Below are positions 7,377-13,919 of a stretch of DNA of 14,414 nt, in pieces. How positions within the stretch are numbered: the stretch's first letter is position 1; each line of letters starts with the position of its first letter. The DNA is taken from assembly GCA_036307825.1 (NCBI GenBank), contig JAXJWW010000099.1:1-14414 (forward strand), given 5' to 3'. Made by a program: the position numbers and the translations under genes. A model generated the notes under the pieces. That model was not told where the DNA came from. It was given only the letters and a program-made list of their open reading frames with translations, and ran no database searches. This DNA is from RGIG9060 sp036307825. GTDB lineage: Bacteria > Spirochaetota > Spirochaetia > Treponematales > Treponemataceae.

Positions 7377-9178
7377 CCAATGGCGTCCTTTTTACACGAT
7401 TTTCTAAGTTCTAAATCTATACTCATTTTTTCGTTAAGTAATAAATTTAGTTTTTGTTGCTCATCGAGAGTATTTCCCTGACATTGACGGATTTGATTTA
7501 ATAATCTGTCCCGTTTTCTTTCCAAACTGTTCTTTCTTATGAGCCAAATACAATCTTCAACAGTTTTTTCAGAATTTATCGCAAATTCACCTGATGTAAC
7601 AGACTGCGATACAATAAGTTGAACTCGCTCATCAGTACATTTAGAAAGAAAGTTGTCATAACTCATGGAGCCTTCTCGATAACACTCCTCAAGAGCAATG
7701 AACATATCCCTTGCCAAAACATCCTCAAAGTCATCGACTGATAAATTTGATCTCATCATAGGAAAATAATCAACATTTGAAATTACCGCCAACATCGCCC
7801 TTGTTTCGGCATTTAATACAATTTTTTCTGGTATTTTTTCTTTGTCGTTGTTATTTGTTGATGGAGTTCTTAATCTAGTTCTTGCTTTATCCCGATTATT
7901 GAAGTCTGCTTTTACGGCTTCAGGTTTTAAATTATATGCCTGACATAATTTTTCCAGACATGTGTCTTTTTGAATATCGGAATTTAACGAGTCTACATAA
8001 GAAAAAAAAGCCAATGAAGCTTGTGTTCTTCCGTCAGGAGTTCCTATGTTGTACCTAGTTGCCAGCGCCGATAATAAAAAGTCCGTATCGATTATAGCGT
8101 CGTTTATAGCATTTGTCAATAAATCAACACCAAATTTATTTAAAATTTCTGAAGGATCTTTTCCACCATCCAATTTAATAATTTTTACAGGTAAATCCAT
8201 TTTTCTACAAAGAAGAATTGCTTTAAATGTTGCATTCTGACCTGCTTCATCCGAATCAAACGAAAGATAAACAGTATCAACAAAAGATGATATAATTCTC
8301 ACTTGGTCTTCTGTAAGCGCTGTTCCTAAAGGTGCAACTGCATTTGTAATTCCAGCCTGATGATAAGCAATAACATCCATGTATCCTTCGCAAAAAATTA
8401 CTGACTTTTCTTTACGAATTGACTCTTTTGCAAAATTAAAGGCGTACAAAGTTTCACCTTTTTTATACTGAAGCATTTCGCCACTATTAAGATACTTCGG
8501 ACCTTCTCCATGTAAAAGCCGACCACCAAAGGCTACAACTTGATTTTTTCTATTAAAAATAGGAAACATCAATCTATCTGAAAAAAAAGAAATATCGGGA
8601 TATTTTTTTGAAAACAAACCCGATTCATTTAAAAATTCATTTGAATAATTTTTTGAAAGTAAAAATTTTTTTAACCAAGTTCTATCTGCAGGTGAATATC
8701 CTAATTGAAATTTTTTAATAATTTCTTTTGTTACTCCACGAGAAATTAAATAATCATAGGCAAACTTACCCATATCAGTTTCTGTTAAAAAATAATGATA
8801 AGTTCCGCTAGTTCTTGAATACAAATCAAAAATTTCATCTTTCTTTTTTTCTAATGGATTTTCTTGAACAATGCTATTTCCTTCATAAATAACTTCAACC
8901 CCAGTTTTTTTTGCAAGTTGAACAACTGCATCCATAAAACCTAGCTTTTCAATTTCCATCACAAAATTGATTGCACTTCCACCTTGCCCACAACCAAAAC
9001 AATGATACATTTTTCTACTTGGCACAACATGAAAAGAAGGAGTTTTTTCATTATGAAAAGGACAACATCCCCACCAATCGCCACCACGACGTTCAAGACG
9101 AGTATATTCACCAATAAGAGAAACTAAATCCGTTCTGTCATTTACTTCATCAATGGTAGAAGATGAAATCTTTGCCAT
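7373..9178 (-). CDS. dnaG: DNA primase DnaG
   Basis: A 601-residue primase that makes RNA primers at the replication fork. The N-terminal CHC2 zinc-binding domain has C39, H42, C60 and C63 (CPFHNEKTPSF and YHCFGCGQGG). The catalytic core has the Toprim motifs EGYMDVI (E264) and FDSDEAG (D308, D310). After about residue 430 the sequence is less conserved and should be the helicase-binding domain. Length is normal. The ATG at 9178 shares one base with the mltG stop (TAATG), and its own stop overlaps the rpoD start, so mltG-dnaG-rpoD are read as one coupled unit. In the classical macromolecular-synthesis operon rpsU precedes dnaG; here mltG takes that place. Confidence 0.98.
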   Translation of the reverse strand: MAKISSSTIDEVNDRTDLVSLIGEYTRLERRGGDWWGCCPFHNEKTPSFHVVPSRKMYHCFGCGQGGSAINFVMEIEKLGFMDAVVQLAKKTGVEVIYEGNSIVQENPLEKKKDEIFDLYSRTSGTYHYFLTETDMGKFAYDYLISRGVTKEIIKKFQLGYSPADRTWLKKFLLSKNYSNEFLNESGLFSKKYPDISFFSDRLMFPIFNRKNQVVAFGGRLLHGEGPKYLNSGEMLQYKKGETLYAFNFAKESIRKEKSVIFCEGYMDVIAYHQAGITNAVAPLGTALTEDQVRIISSFVDTVYLSFDSDEAGQNATFKAILLCRKMDLPVKIIKLDGGKDPSEILNKFGVDLLTNAINDAIIDTDFLLSALATRYNIGTPDGRTQASLAFFSYVDSLNSDIQKDTCLEKLCQAYNLKPEAVKADFNNRDKARTRLRTPSTNNNDKEKIPEKIVLNAETRAMLAVISNVDYFPMMRSNLSVDDFEDVLARDMFIALEECYREGSMSYDNFLSKCTDERVQLIVSQSVTSGEFAINSEKTVEDCIWLIRKNSLERKRDRLLNQIRQCQGNTLDEQQKLNLLLNEKMSIDLELRKSCKKDAIG

Positions 9179-10224
9179 TAATAACCTGCCGCTTTTTTTG
9201 TTGAAAGATTTCGTCCAACTTCAGTATGCTCATCAAAATATGTAGAAAAATAATGAGTACCTTTTACAGGATCAACAAGTCTAAAAAAGTAATATGAAGT
9301 TCTTGGATGAGTAGCAGCAGCAGACAAAGCAACTTCACCTGGATTTGAAATTGGAGTTGGTGGTAATCCTGCATGAATATAAGTATTGTAAGGACTTTCA
9401 ATTTTCAAATCTTTATAAGTAATCACATCAGGATGAGGTCGACCTTCAATTTCAGTAATGATATACTCAACTGTTGCACAAGAATACAACCCGATAGTAC
9501 GACGCAATCTATTTGCAAAAACACTTGCAATTAAGGGAGCTTCTTCTTTTACACGATATTCTCTTTCAACAATAGAAGCAAGGCGTAAAAGATGATACAT
9601 TCTTTCTATAGTAACATCTTCAAAACCTTCCATCTGAGAAATCTTTTTGAAAAAATTATCAACCATAATACAAACTACATCATCAGCTTTCATTGAAGGC
9701 GTAAAATAATAAGTATCAGGAAACAAAAATCCTTCAAAATTTTTGATTTGTCCTAAATTATATTTTTTTAACAACTCAGGACTTTTACAAGCAGATAAAA
9801 ATTCATCTTTTGAAACAACATCCTTTTCTTCCAAAAGCTCACCAATTCTTCGCATAGTAAGTCCTTCTGGAACCGAAACAATTATTTGTGCTTGTTTTCC
9901 ACTTTCAAAAACTGCAAGAATTTCTTTTACCGACAAAGTATTATCAATTTTATAAATTCCTGCTTTTACAACTGGCTTTGTTAATCGAGAATAAATATAA
10001 AAAGCAATTGGTGATTTTATCATATTATTTTCATATAAGTTTTCACCTACAACTCTTAAACCCGCACCACGAGGAATTTTTGCTGTAAATTCGCTAAAAT
10101 TTTCAGAAGTTTTATCAGCAACTACAGGTGACAACATATTTGTAAAAATAAAAAATCCTGCAAGAGCAACTACAACAATAAAAGTTAAAAATATAATCAA
10201 AAATTTTAAAAATTTAGTTTTCAT
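9178..10224 (-). CDS. mltG: Endolytic murein transglycosylase MltG (YceG-like)
   Basis: A 348-residue inner-membrane lytic transglycosylase thought to cut nascent glycan strands and so terminate their growth. One membrane segment is at about 8-29, followed by an extracytoplasmic domain. The YceG core contains EGFLFPDTYYF (about 164-174), the catalytic-Glu motif ASIVEREY (E220 expected catalytic) with SVFANRLRR, and YNTYIHAGLPPTPISNPG near 280-300. The motif usually written LQ-DPTV in the family reads LYSCATV here (about 246-252), with DP replaced by CA. The frame allows an ATG eight codons earlier (10248). I chose 10224 because GGAG lies 10 bases upstream and the protein then begins with a compact basic start before the membrane segment. 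It overlaps the upstream small gene by 11 bases. Confidence 0.93.
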   Translation of the reverse strand: MKTKFLKFLIIFLTFIVVVALAGFFIFTNMLSPVVADKTSENFSEFTAKIPRGAGLRVVGENLYENNMIKSPIAFYIYSRLTKPVVKAGIYKIDNTLSVKEILAVFESGKQAQIIVSVPEGLTMRRIGELLEEKDVVSKDEFLSACKSPELLKKYNLGQIKNFEGFLFPDTYYFTPSMKADDVVCIMVDNFFKKISQMEGFEDVTIERMYHLLRLASIVEREYRVKEEAPLIASVFANRLRRTIGLYSCATVEYIITEIEGRPHPDVITYKDLKIESPYNTYIHAGLPPTPISNPGEVALSAAATHPRTSYYFFRLVDPVKGTHYFSTYFDEHTEVGRNLSTKKAAGY

Positions 10225-10411
10225 CAAAAAATTTCTCCGCTTCATCAATAGTCATAGAATTATAAATAAAATTTTGAATTCCAATATAAAATTCATTTAA
10301 TCTATCTGAAAAAATAATCTTATTTTTTCTAATTTGGTAAAAAATTTCTTTTGCTTGGTCTAAATCAAATTCACATTTAAATTTTTCTTCTTCAAAATCA
10401 GTATATGACAT
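10214..10411 (-). CDS. Small acidic protein of unknown function, 65 residues
   Basis: I do not recognise this protein. It is a 65-residue predicted soluble helical polypeptide with alternating acidic and aromatic residues (start MSYTDFEEEKF, end AEKFFDEN). It has no signal peptide, membrane segment or cysteine pair beyond a single Cys. A GTG two codons upstream (10417) is possible, but the ATG at 10411 has GAGG five bases away, while that GAGG overlaps the GTG. It lies 14 bases after the MBL-fold gene and overlaps mltG by 11 bases, so it is inside an operon with tight coupling, which supports it being real. A regulator or partner of MltG is possible from position alone. Confidence 0.72.
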   Translation of the reverse strand: MSYTDFEEEKFKCEFDLDQAKEIFYQIRKNKIIFSDRLNEFYIGIQNFIYNSMTIDEAEKFFDEN

Positions 10412-10425
10412 AATCACCTCAAAAT

Positions 10426-11367
10426 TTAAACTTCATCCTCGTAACCTTCAAGGGCAAGTTCAACTTGAATTTTACTAGAAATAGAATAATTTGCATACCA
10501 TTTTGCAGAATCTAAAATCGTAAAAATCTTTTTATCGTCATAATTTGGTTCGTGATGAAATAAAAATAATTTTTTTACATTCCAAAGTGAAGCAAAATCA
10601 ATTGCAAAACAGAAAGTTGAATGCCCCCAGTTCTCTTTTTGAGAAGCTTCTTCAACTGTATACTGAGCATCCAAAACTAAAACATCTGCATTATCAAAAA
10701 AGTTTCTATTTTTATCATTTAATTCAAAATCTTTTGATTTTAATTCAACGTCAGTTGCATAAATAATTTTCTTTCCTTCTGGACTTATAATTGAAAAAGC
10801 AACAGAACCTCCAGGATGAAACATTCTTTTTGTATTTATTTTATGATTACTTATTACAAACTCACAACCTTCTTCAATTTGATGAAAATGAAAATTATTA
10901 ATCAAAGAAGAAAATTCAACAGGAAAAAAAGGAGAACGCATTTGCTCACAAAAAAGTTGTTTAAAATTATTTACAACCGAATAAAAATGAATTTCAAAAT
11001 TTGGATTGTAAATAGGATCAAAAAAAGGCAATCCTTGAATATGGTCCCAATGAAAATGTGAAATAAAAATATGGATTTTTAGATTTTTTTCAGAAATAAG
11101 TTTTTTTCCAAGTTCACGAATTCCTGTTCCTGCATCAAAAATAAATACATCATTTTCGGAAGCTCCAACTTCAAAACAAGAAGTATTCCCTCCCACTGTT
11201 GAAGTTATCCATCTTGGTAAATTTGAAATAAACTTTTCACGAGAATTCATAGATTCTAAATCAGAAACAGAAATTTGTTGTAAAATTGAATGAATTTTGG
11301 ACATTAATTTATCAGATGATAAAGAAGTTGGAATAGAACCTCGTACACCCCAAAATTTATACCTCAT
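10426..11367 (-). CDS. MBL-fold metallo-hydrolase
   Basis: A 313-residue metallo-beta-lactamase-fold protein, predicted cytoplasmic. The dinuclear metal site is visible: HFHWDH (H104, H106, D108, H109), H184, D206 in YATDVE, and H271 in FHHEPNYDD. The start FWGVRGSIPT, GGNTSCFEVG (59-68) and FDAGTGIRELG (77-87) mark the subgroup that also contains cyclic-nucleotide phosphodiesterase-like and PqqB-like hydrolases. The substrate cannot be told from sequence; a phosphodiester is plausible. All metal ligands are present, so it should be active. The ATG at 11367 follows the CxxCxxCC gene by three bases with GGAGAG as ribosome-binding site, and the small gene follows after 14 bases. Confidence 0.9.
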   Translation of the reverse strand: MRYKFWGVRGSIPTSLSSDKLMSKIHSILQQISVSDLESMNSREKFISNLPRWITSTVGGNTSCFEVGASENDVFIFDAGTGIRELGKKLISEKNLKIHIFISHFHWDHIQGLPFFDPIYNPNFEIHFYSVVNNFKQLFCEQMRSPFFPVEFSSLINNFHFHQIEEGCEFVISNHKINTKRMFHPGGSVAFSIISPEGKKIIYATDVELKSKDFELNDKNRNFFDNADVLVLDAQYTVEEASQKENWGHSTFCFAIDFASLWNVKKLFLFHHEPNYDDKKIFTILDSAKWYANYSISSKIQVELALEGYEDEV

Positions 11368-11370
11368 AAA

Positions 11371-11826
11371 CTACTCTCCCTGAAAATCTGATTTTCTGAT
11401 AGGATAATTTAATTCATATTCAGTTTTTGCTTTTTTTATTTCAGCAAAATCATGAAATTCCCCAGAATTTATTCCAGGGCAAGTACTACATTCTTCATCC
11501 CATGTTTTTCTATCAGCAAGCAAAAAAGACCAAAATGGATAAGTTCTACATTGAACAGGACGACCTTCGTAGGCTTTACAACCGTTTTCCCACAAAATAC
11601 AATCGTAGTTTGGTTTTTCTAACAAACACAAAACTTCGCTTCCATCATAATATGGAACCCATCGACAATATGTTTTTATAAATTCATCTTTTGGAAGTTT
11701 CAAACAAGCAAGAAGTGCATCTAAATCATTTTGAGAAAGGTAAACATAGCCACTCTCTTTTGTACAACAGCGAGAACATCGCTTACAAGAAAAATTTAAC
11801 CCATCAACATAAAATGGCTGTGACAT
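11371..11826 (-). CDS. YkgJ-family CxxCxxCC cysteine-cluster protein
   Basis: A 151-residue cytoplasmic protein with the signature CKRCSRCC (C14, C17, C20, C21), then C76, C83, and C93 in the RPVQCRTYPFW motif. This is the pattern of the zinc/iron-chelating YkgJ/UPF0153 family, whose cysteines are thought to bind a metal or Fe-S cluster; the cellular role is generally unknown. A second pair, C113 and C116 (CSTC), follows. The ATG at 11826 is preceded by GGGG six bases away. It begins just downstream of the tRNA-operon terminator with no clear promoter of its own, so read-through or a weak promoter is likely. It is the first gene of the run leading to rpoD. Confidence 0.88.
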   Translation of the reverse strand: MSQPFYVDGLNFSCKRCSRCCTKESGYVYLSQNDLDALLACLKLPKDEFIKTYCRWVPYYDGSEVLCLLEKPNYDCILWENGCKAYEGRPVQCRTYPFWSFLLADRKTWDEECSTCPGINSGEFHDFAEIKKAKTEYELNYPIRKSDFQGE

Positions 11827-11861
11827 AATTTACCCCATTTTTTTTAAAATAAGTTTATGGT

Positions 11862-11894
11862 AAAAAAAAAGGTGTTGAAGCAATTTTCAACACC
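11862..11894 (-). terminator. Rho-independent terminator of the tRNA-Thr/tRNA-Tyr operon
   Basis: On the minus strand GGTGTTGAA (11894-11886), a 6-base loop and TTCAACACC (11879-11871) form a perfect 9-bp stem, directly followed by nine T residues (11870-11862). It lies three bases after the 3' end of tRNA-Tyr. This is a textbook intrinsic terminator and the strongest one in the window. Confidence 0.93.
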
Positions 11895-11897
11895 ATT

Positions 11898-11979
11898 TGG
11901 GCAGAGAAGGATTCGAACCTTCGAAGGCTGAGCCAACAGATTTACAGTCTGCCCCCTTTGACCGCTCGGGAACCTGCCC
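11898..11979 (-). tRNA. tRNA-Tyr (anticodon GTA)
   Basis: An 82-nt class II tRNA. The acceptor stem is GGGCAGG against TCTGCCC with one G-U at the base, and A is the discriminator. The anticodon loop CTGTAAA sits on stem GCAGA/TCTGT. A long variable arm (around TTGGCTCAGCC) and the T-arm GAAGG-TTCGAAT-CCTTC follow. The body strongly resembles bacterial tRNA-Tyr. CCA is not encoded and must be added. It is transcribed after tRNA-Thr from one promoter, the same Thr(TGT)-Tyr(GTA) order as in E. coli thrU-tyrU. Confidence 0.97.
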
Positions 11980-12005
11980 GTATTCGAAAACCATTAAGGT
12001 TATAA

Positions 12006-12079
12006 AGCCAACTTAGGGATTCGAACCCTAGACCCCGAGATTACAAATCACGTGCTCTGGCCAGCTGAGCTAAGTTGGC
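12006..12079 (-). tRNA. tRNA-Thr (anticodon TGT)
   Basis: A 74-nt tRNA with acceptor stem GCCAACT/AGTTGGC, D-arm GCTC...GAGC, anticodon loop TTTGTAA and T-arm TAGGG-TTCGAAT-CCCTA. The anticodon stem reads CGTGA/TCTCG, which leaves a U-U mismatch at the 29:41 position; the other four pairs are canonical. The discriminator base is U and no CCA is encoded. First tRNA of the operon, 26 bases before tRNA-Tyr, about 15 bases after the predicted transcription start. Confidence 0.95.
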
Positions 12080-12100
12080 AATTAGTAACGAACAATTAAG

Positions 12101-12129
12101 AATATATAGATTATCAAAAAAAATGTCAA
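12101..12129 (-). promoter_or_regulatory. Sigma-70 promoter of the tRNA operon
   Basis: On the minus strand a perfect -35 TTGACA (12129-12124) and a -10 TATATT (12106-12101) are separated by exactly 17 bases. The expected start is near 12094, about 15 bases before tRNA-Thr. This is the best promoter match in the window and would be read by the RpoD encoded here. Confidence 0.88.
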
Positions 12130-12164
12130 TACGTTTGCAAAAAAAAATGTAAAATTTTTAATAT

Positions 12165-12527
12165 TTATTTTCTTGCTAAATCAGGACGCAAAACTTCAGC
12201 TCCATTCAAATAAACGCTTTTTCCTTTTTCTTTTGAATATGCTAAAATTAAACATCTTATAACATTCTTCAAACTATTTTCAAAAACAGGTTCAAGGGAA
12301 CAAAACAAAGGAACATCACAAGCATAACCTGCTCTTCTTAATGCGGCAGCTGGATTCAACTTAGTTAAATCAGGAGTTGTTGTAAATTGAATAGAAACAA
12401 TATCCGATTCTTCTATGTTATTTTCTTTTAACATTGTTGAATACAAAAGTGAAGTATTTTTTATCATATCTTCTGCAGTATCCTGTGTACAAATTGCTCC
12501 TCTAATTCCATAAAGACGATTTTCCAT
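12165..12527 (-). CDS. aroH: AroH-type chorismate mutase (monofunctional)
   Basis: A 120-residue protein of the Bacillus AroH class, which converts chorismate to prephenate, the branch step to phenylalanine and tyrosine. Residues lining up with the known active site are R9 (GIRGAI), R64/R65 in PAAALRRAGY, C76 and E79 (LFCSLEP), R91, and Y106 with the C-terminal VLRPDL (112-117). This class is a trimer with active sites between subunits, unlike the all-helical AroQ type. The ATG at 12527 has GAGGAA at good spacing, 25 bases after the membrane protein gene. No other aromatic-pathway gene is in the window. Downstream is a T9 run (12147-12139) without a clear stem, so termination is unclear. Confidence 0.93.
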   Translation of the reverse strand: MENRLYGIRGAICTQDTAEDMIKNTSLLYSTMLKENNIEESDIVSIQFTTTPDLTKLNPAAALRRAGYACDVPLFCSLEPVFENSLKNVIRCLILAYSKEKGKSVYLNGAEVLRPDLARK

Positions 12528-12552
12528 TTTCGATTCCTCTTAATTTTATTTA

Positions 12553-12900
12553 TTAAAACTTCAGTCCAGAAGAAATAAATTCAAAACTTGTTGTAAAAAA
12601 AATAATCAATATTGAAAAAATAACATAAAATACAAAAAGGATAATGTAAAATAAATAAATATTCTTTTTTTCTCGAACAAAAAATACTATGGATAAAATT
12701 ATAGAAACAACAGAAAACAACAAAAGTAAAATTCCCAAAAAAGTCATAGAAACTAATAAAAATGACAAAATCTCATCAATATATGATTTGTAATTACCTG
12801 TAACATATACAACGCAAAGAGCAAGAATATAAAAAAATAACAGCAAATCAAGTCGTGTAACAATGCGAAAAAGTAAATGTTTCTGTATTTTTTGCTTCAT
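12553..12900 (-). CDS. Unrecognised small membrane protein, 115 residues
   Basis: I do not recognise this protein. It has a basic N-terminus (MKQKIQK), a first membrane segment at about 17-35, a second long hydrophobic run at about 44-74 that could be one or two segments, the basic turn VREKKN (75-80), and a last segment at about 80-103 before a short polar tail. No catalytic motif is visible. AAGG four bases before the ATG at 12900 supports the start. It is followed 25 bases later by aroH, so the two are probably co-transcribed, although no functional link is evident. A divergent promoter region lies upstream. Confidence 0.7.
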   Translation of the reverse strand: MKQKIQKHLLFRIVTRLDLLLFFYILALCVVYVTGNYKSYIDEILSFLLVSMTFLGILLLLFSVVSIILSIVFFVREKKNIYLFYIILFVFYVIFSILIIFFTTSFEFISSGLKF

Positions 12901-12906
12901 AAAACC

Positions 12907-12934
12907 TTGCTTTACTCAAAATAAATTGTATAAT
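12907..12934 (+). promoter_or_regulatory. Promoter for the SPFH-like gene
   Basis: On the plus strand TTGCTT (12907-12912) and a perfect TATAAT (12929-12934) are 16 bases apart, with an expected start near 12941. That gives an untranslated leader of about 80 bases before the ATG at 13022. A second TATAAT at 12968-12973 could serve a later start but lacks a well-spaced -35. Confidence 0.5.
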
Positions 12935-12954
12935 ATCTAATTGAACAATTATAC
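12928..12954. repeat. Inverted repeat with opposed -10 elements in the divergent region
   Basis: GTATAAT (12928-12934) and ATTATAC (12948-12954) form a 7-bp inverted repeat with a 13-base spacer. Each arm holds a TATAAT, one facing each gene. It may mark divergent promoters or an operator; the minus-strand copy has no convincing -35. Confidence 0.35.
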
Positions 12955-13021
12955 TTGTATTTCTAAGTATAATAGAAATTTTAACCATAAGTCTAGTATT
13001 TTATTAACAGGTGTGTATTTT

Positions 13022-13873
13022 ATGAAAAAATTCTTTCTTTCACTTTTTATAATTATCCTTTTTGCAGGAGCTGTATTTTTTATCGGTTGGGGACAATTTG
13101 CAGTTCCAGCAGGTTCTTACGGAGTTATGGTTTCTAAAACTAGCGGAATTTCAGAAAAAACAATCGTACCAGGGGAATTTTGTTGGTTCTGGGAAAGACT
13201 TTTGCCAACAAATGTTTCAATGCGCACATTCTCAATGATTCCAGTTACAAAAGAAACAACAATTTCAGGGGAACTTCCATCAGCTGATATTTACAGTCCA
13301 ATGCTAGAAGGCTCACCTAATTTTTCTTACAAATTTACAGTTCAAACTGAACTTATGATGAAAAGTGATTTTTTACCAAATTTTGTACGCAAAACTGATG
13401 CAAAAGACAATCTTCAACTTACAGAATATTTGGAACAACAAGGGGATTTAATTGCAGAAGAAGTTGTTCAATATCTTTTATCAAAATCAATAAATGATGC
13501 AAATAATCTTGTTTTACTTGCCACAGATACAGATGAATTAAAAACAGGTATCAATGCAAAAACAAAGTTCAAAGATATTGAAATTTCTCAAATCGTTGTA
13601 AAAACTGCAAAAATGCCAGATACAGAATTGTACAACATTGCAAAATCTTCTTATGCAGAATTTCAAGAAAAAGTAAAAACATCTTTAGCAGAATTAACTA
13701 AAAATCAAAGCACAATTACAGCCCAAGATTATTTACAAATTGAACGCTTTGCTCGTTGGGGAAGAATTTTACAAGAATACCCTATTCTAATTGATTTTCT
13801 TGCAGTTTCAAGAGAAGACGCTTCAAAGGCAGTTGGAGCATTAGATTTATTAAATAGCAAAAAAGCAAACTAA
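13022..13873 (+). CDS. SPFH/band-7-like membrane-anchored protein
   Basis: A 283-residue protein with a short basic start, one membrane segment (about 4-22), and then a domain beginning FAVPAGSYGVMVSKTSG (26-42). The sequence IVPGEFCWFWERLLPTNV (48-65) resembles the opening of SPFH (stomatin/prohibitin-type) domains, where G-V-V is followed by a GPG-like turn and a W-R/E-L-P-NV strand. The C-terminal half is mostly helical. SPFH proteins oligomerise on membranes and often control membrane proteases. Here no protease or NfeD partner is adjacent. An upstream in-frame TTG at 12941 is less likely: its 27 residues lie across the promoter region, and AGGTG precedes the ATG at 13022. It is the only clear plus-strand gene in the window. 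The family call is moderate; the function is unknown. Confidence 0.8.
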   Translation: MKKFFLSLFIIILFAGAVFFIGWGQFAVPAGSYGVMVSKTSGISEKTIVPGEFCWFWERLLPTNVSMRTFSMIPVTKETTISGELPSADIYSPMLEGSPNFSYKFTVQTELMMKSDFLPNFVRKTDAKDNLQLTEYLEQQGDLIAEEVVQYLLSKSINDANNLVLLATDTDELKTGINAKTKFKDIEISQIVVKTAKMPDTELYNIAKSSYAEFQEKVKTSLAELTKNQSTITAQDYLQIERFARWGRILQEYPILIDFLAVSREDASKAVGALDLLNSKKAN

Positions 13874-13919
13874 AAAAAAATTAATTTATGTTGATATTGT
13901 CTTTTAACGGCAATATCAA
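13871..13919 (-). terminator. Weak candidate terminator at the end of the thiamine kinase gene
   Basis: TTGATATTG (13891-13899) and CAATATCAA (13911-13919) form a 9-bp stem that lies within the last codons of the minus-strand gene. On that strand it is followed by CATAAATTAA and then nine T residues (13880-13872). The stem is AT-rich and about ten bases from the T-run, so it is imperfect. The convergent plus-strand gene has no separate hairpin of its own. Confidence 0.35.

Noticed and set aside
10225..10248. ATG eight codons upstream for MltG
   Set aside because: It would increase the overlap with the small gene to 35 bases and has no well-placed ribosome-binding site, while the ATG at 10224 does.
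12941..13021. TTG start extending the SPFH-like protein by 27 residues
   Set aside because: The extension covers the promoter region, puts polar residues before the membrane segment, and lacks a ribosome-binding site; the ATG at 13022 fits better.
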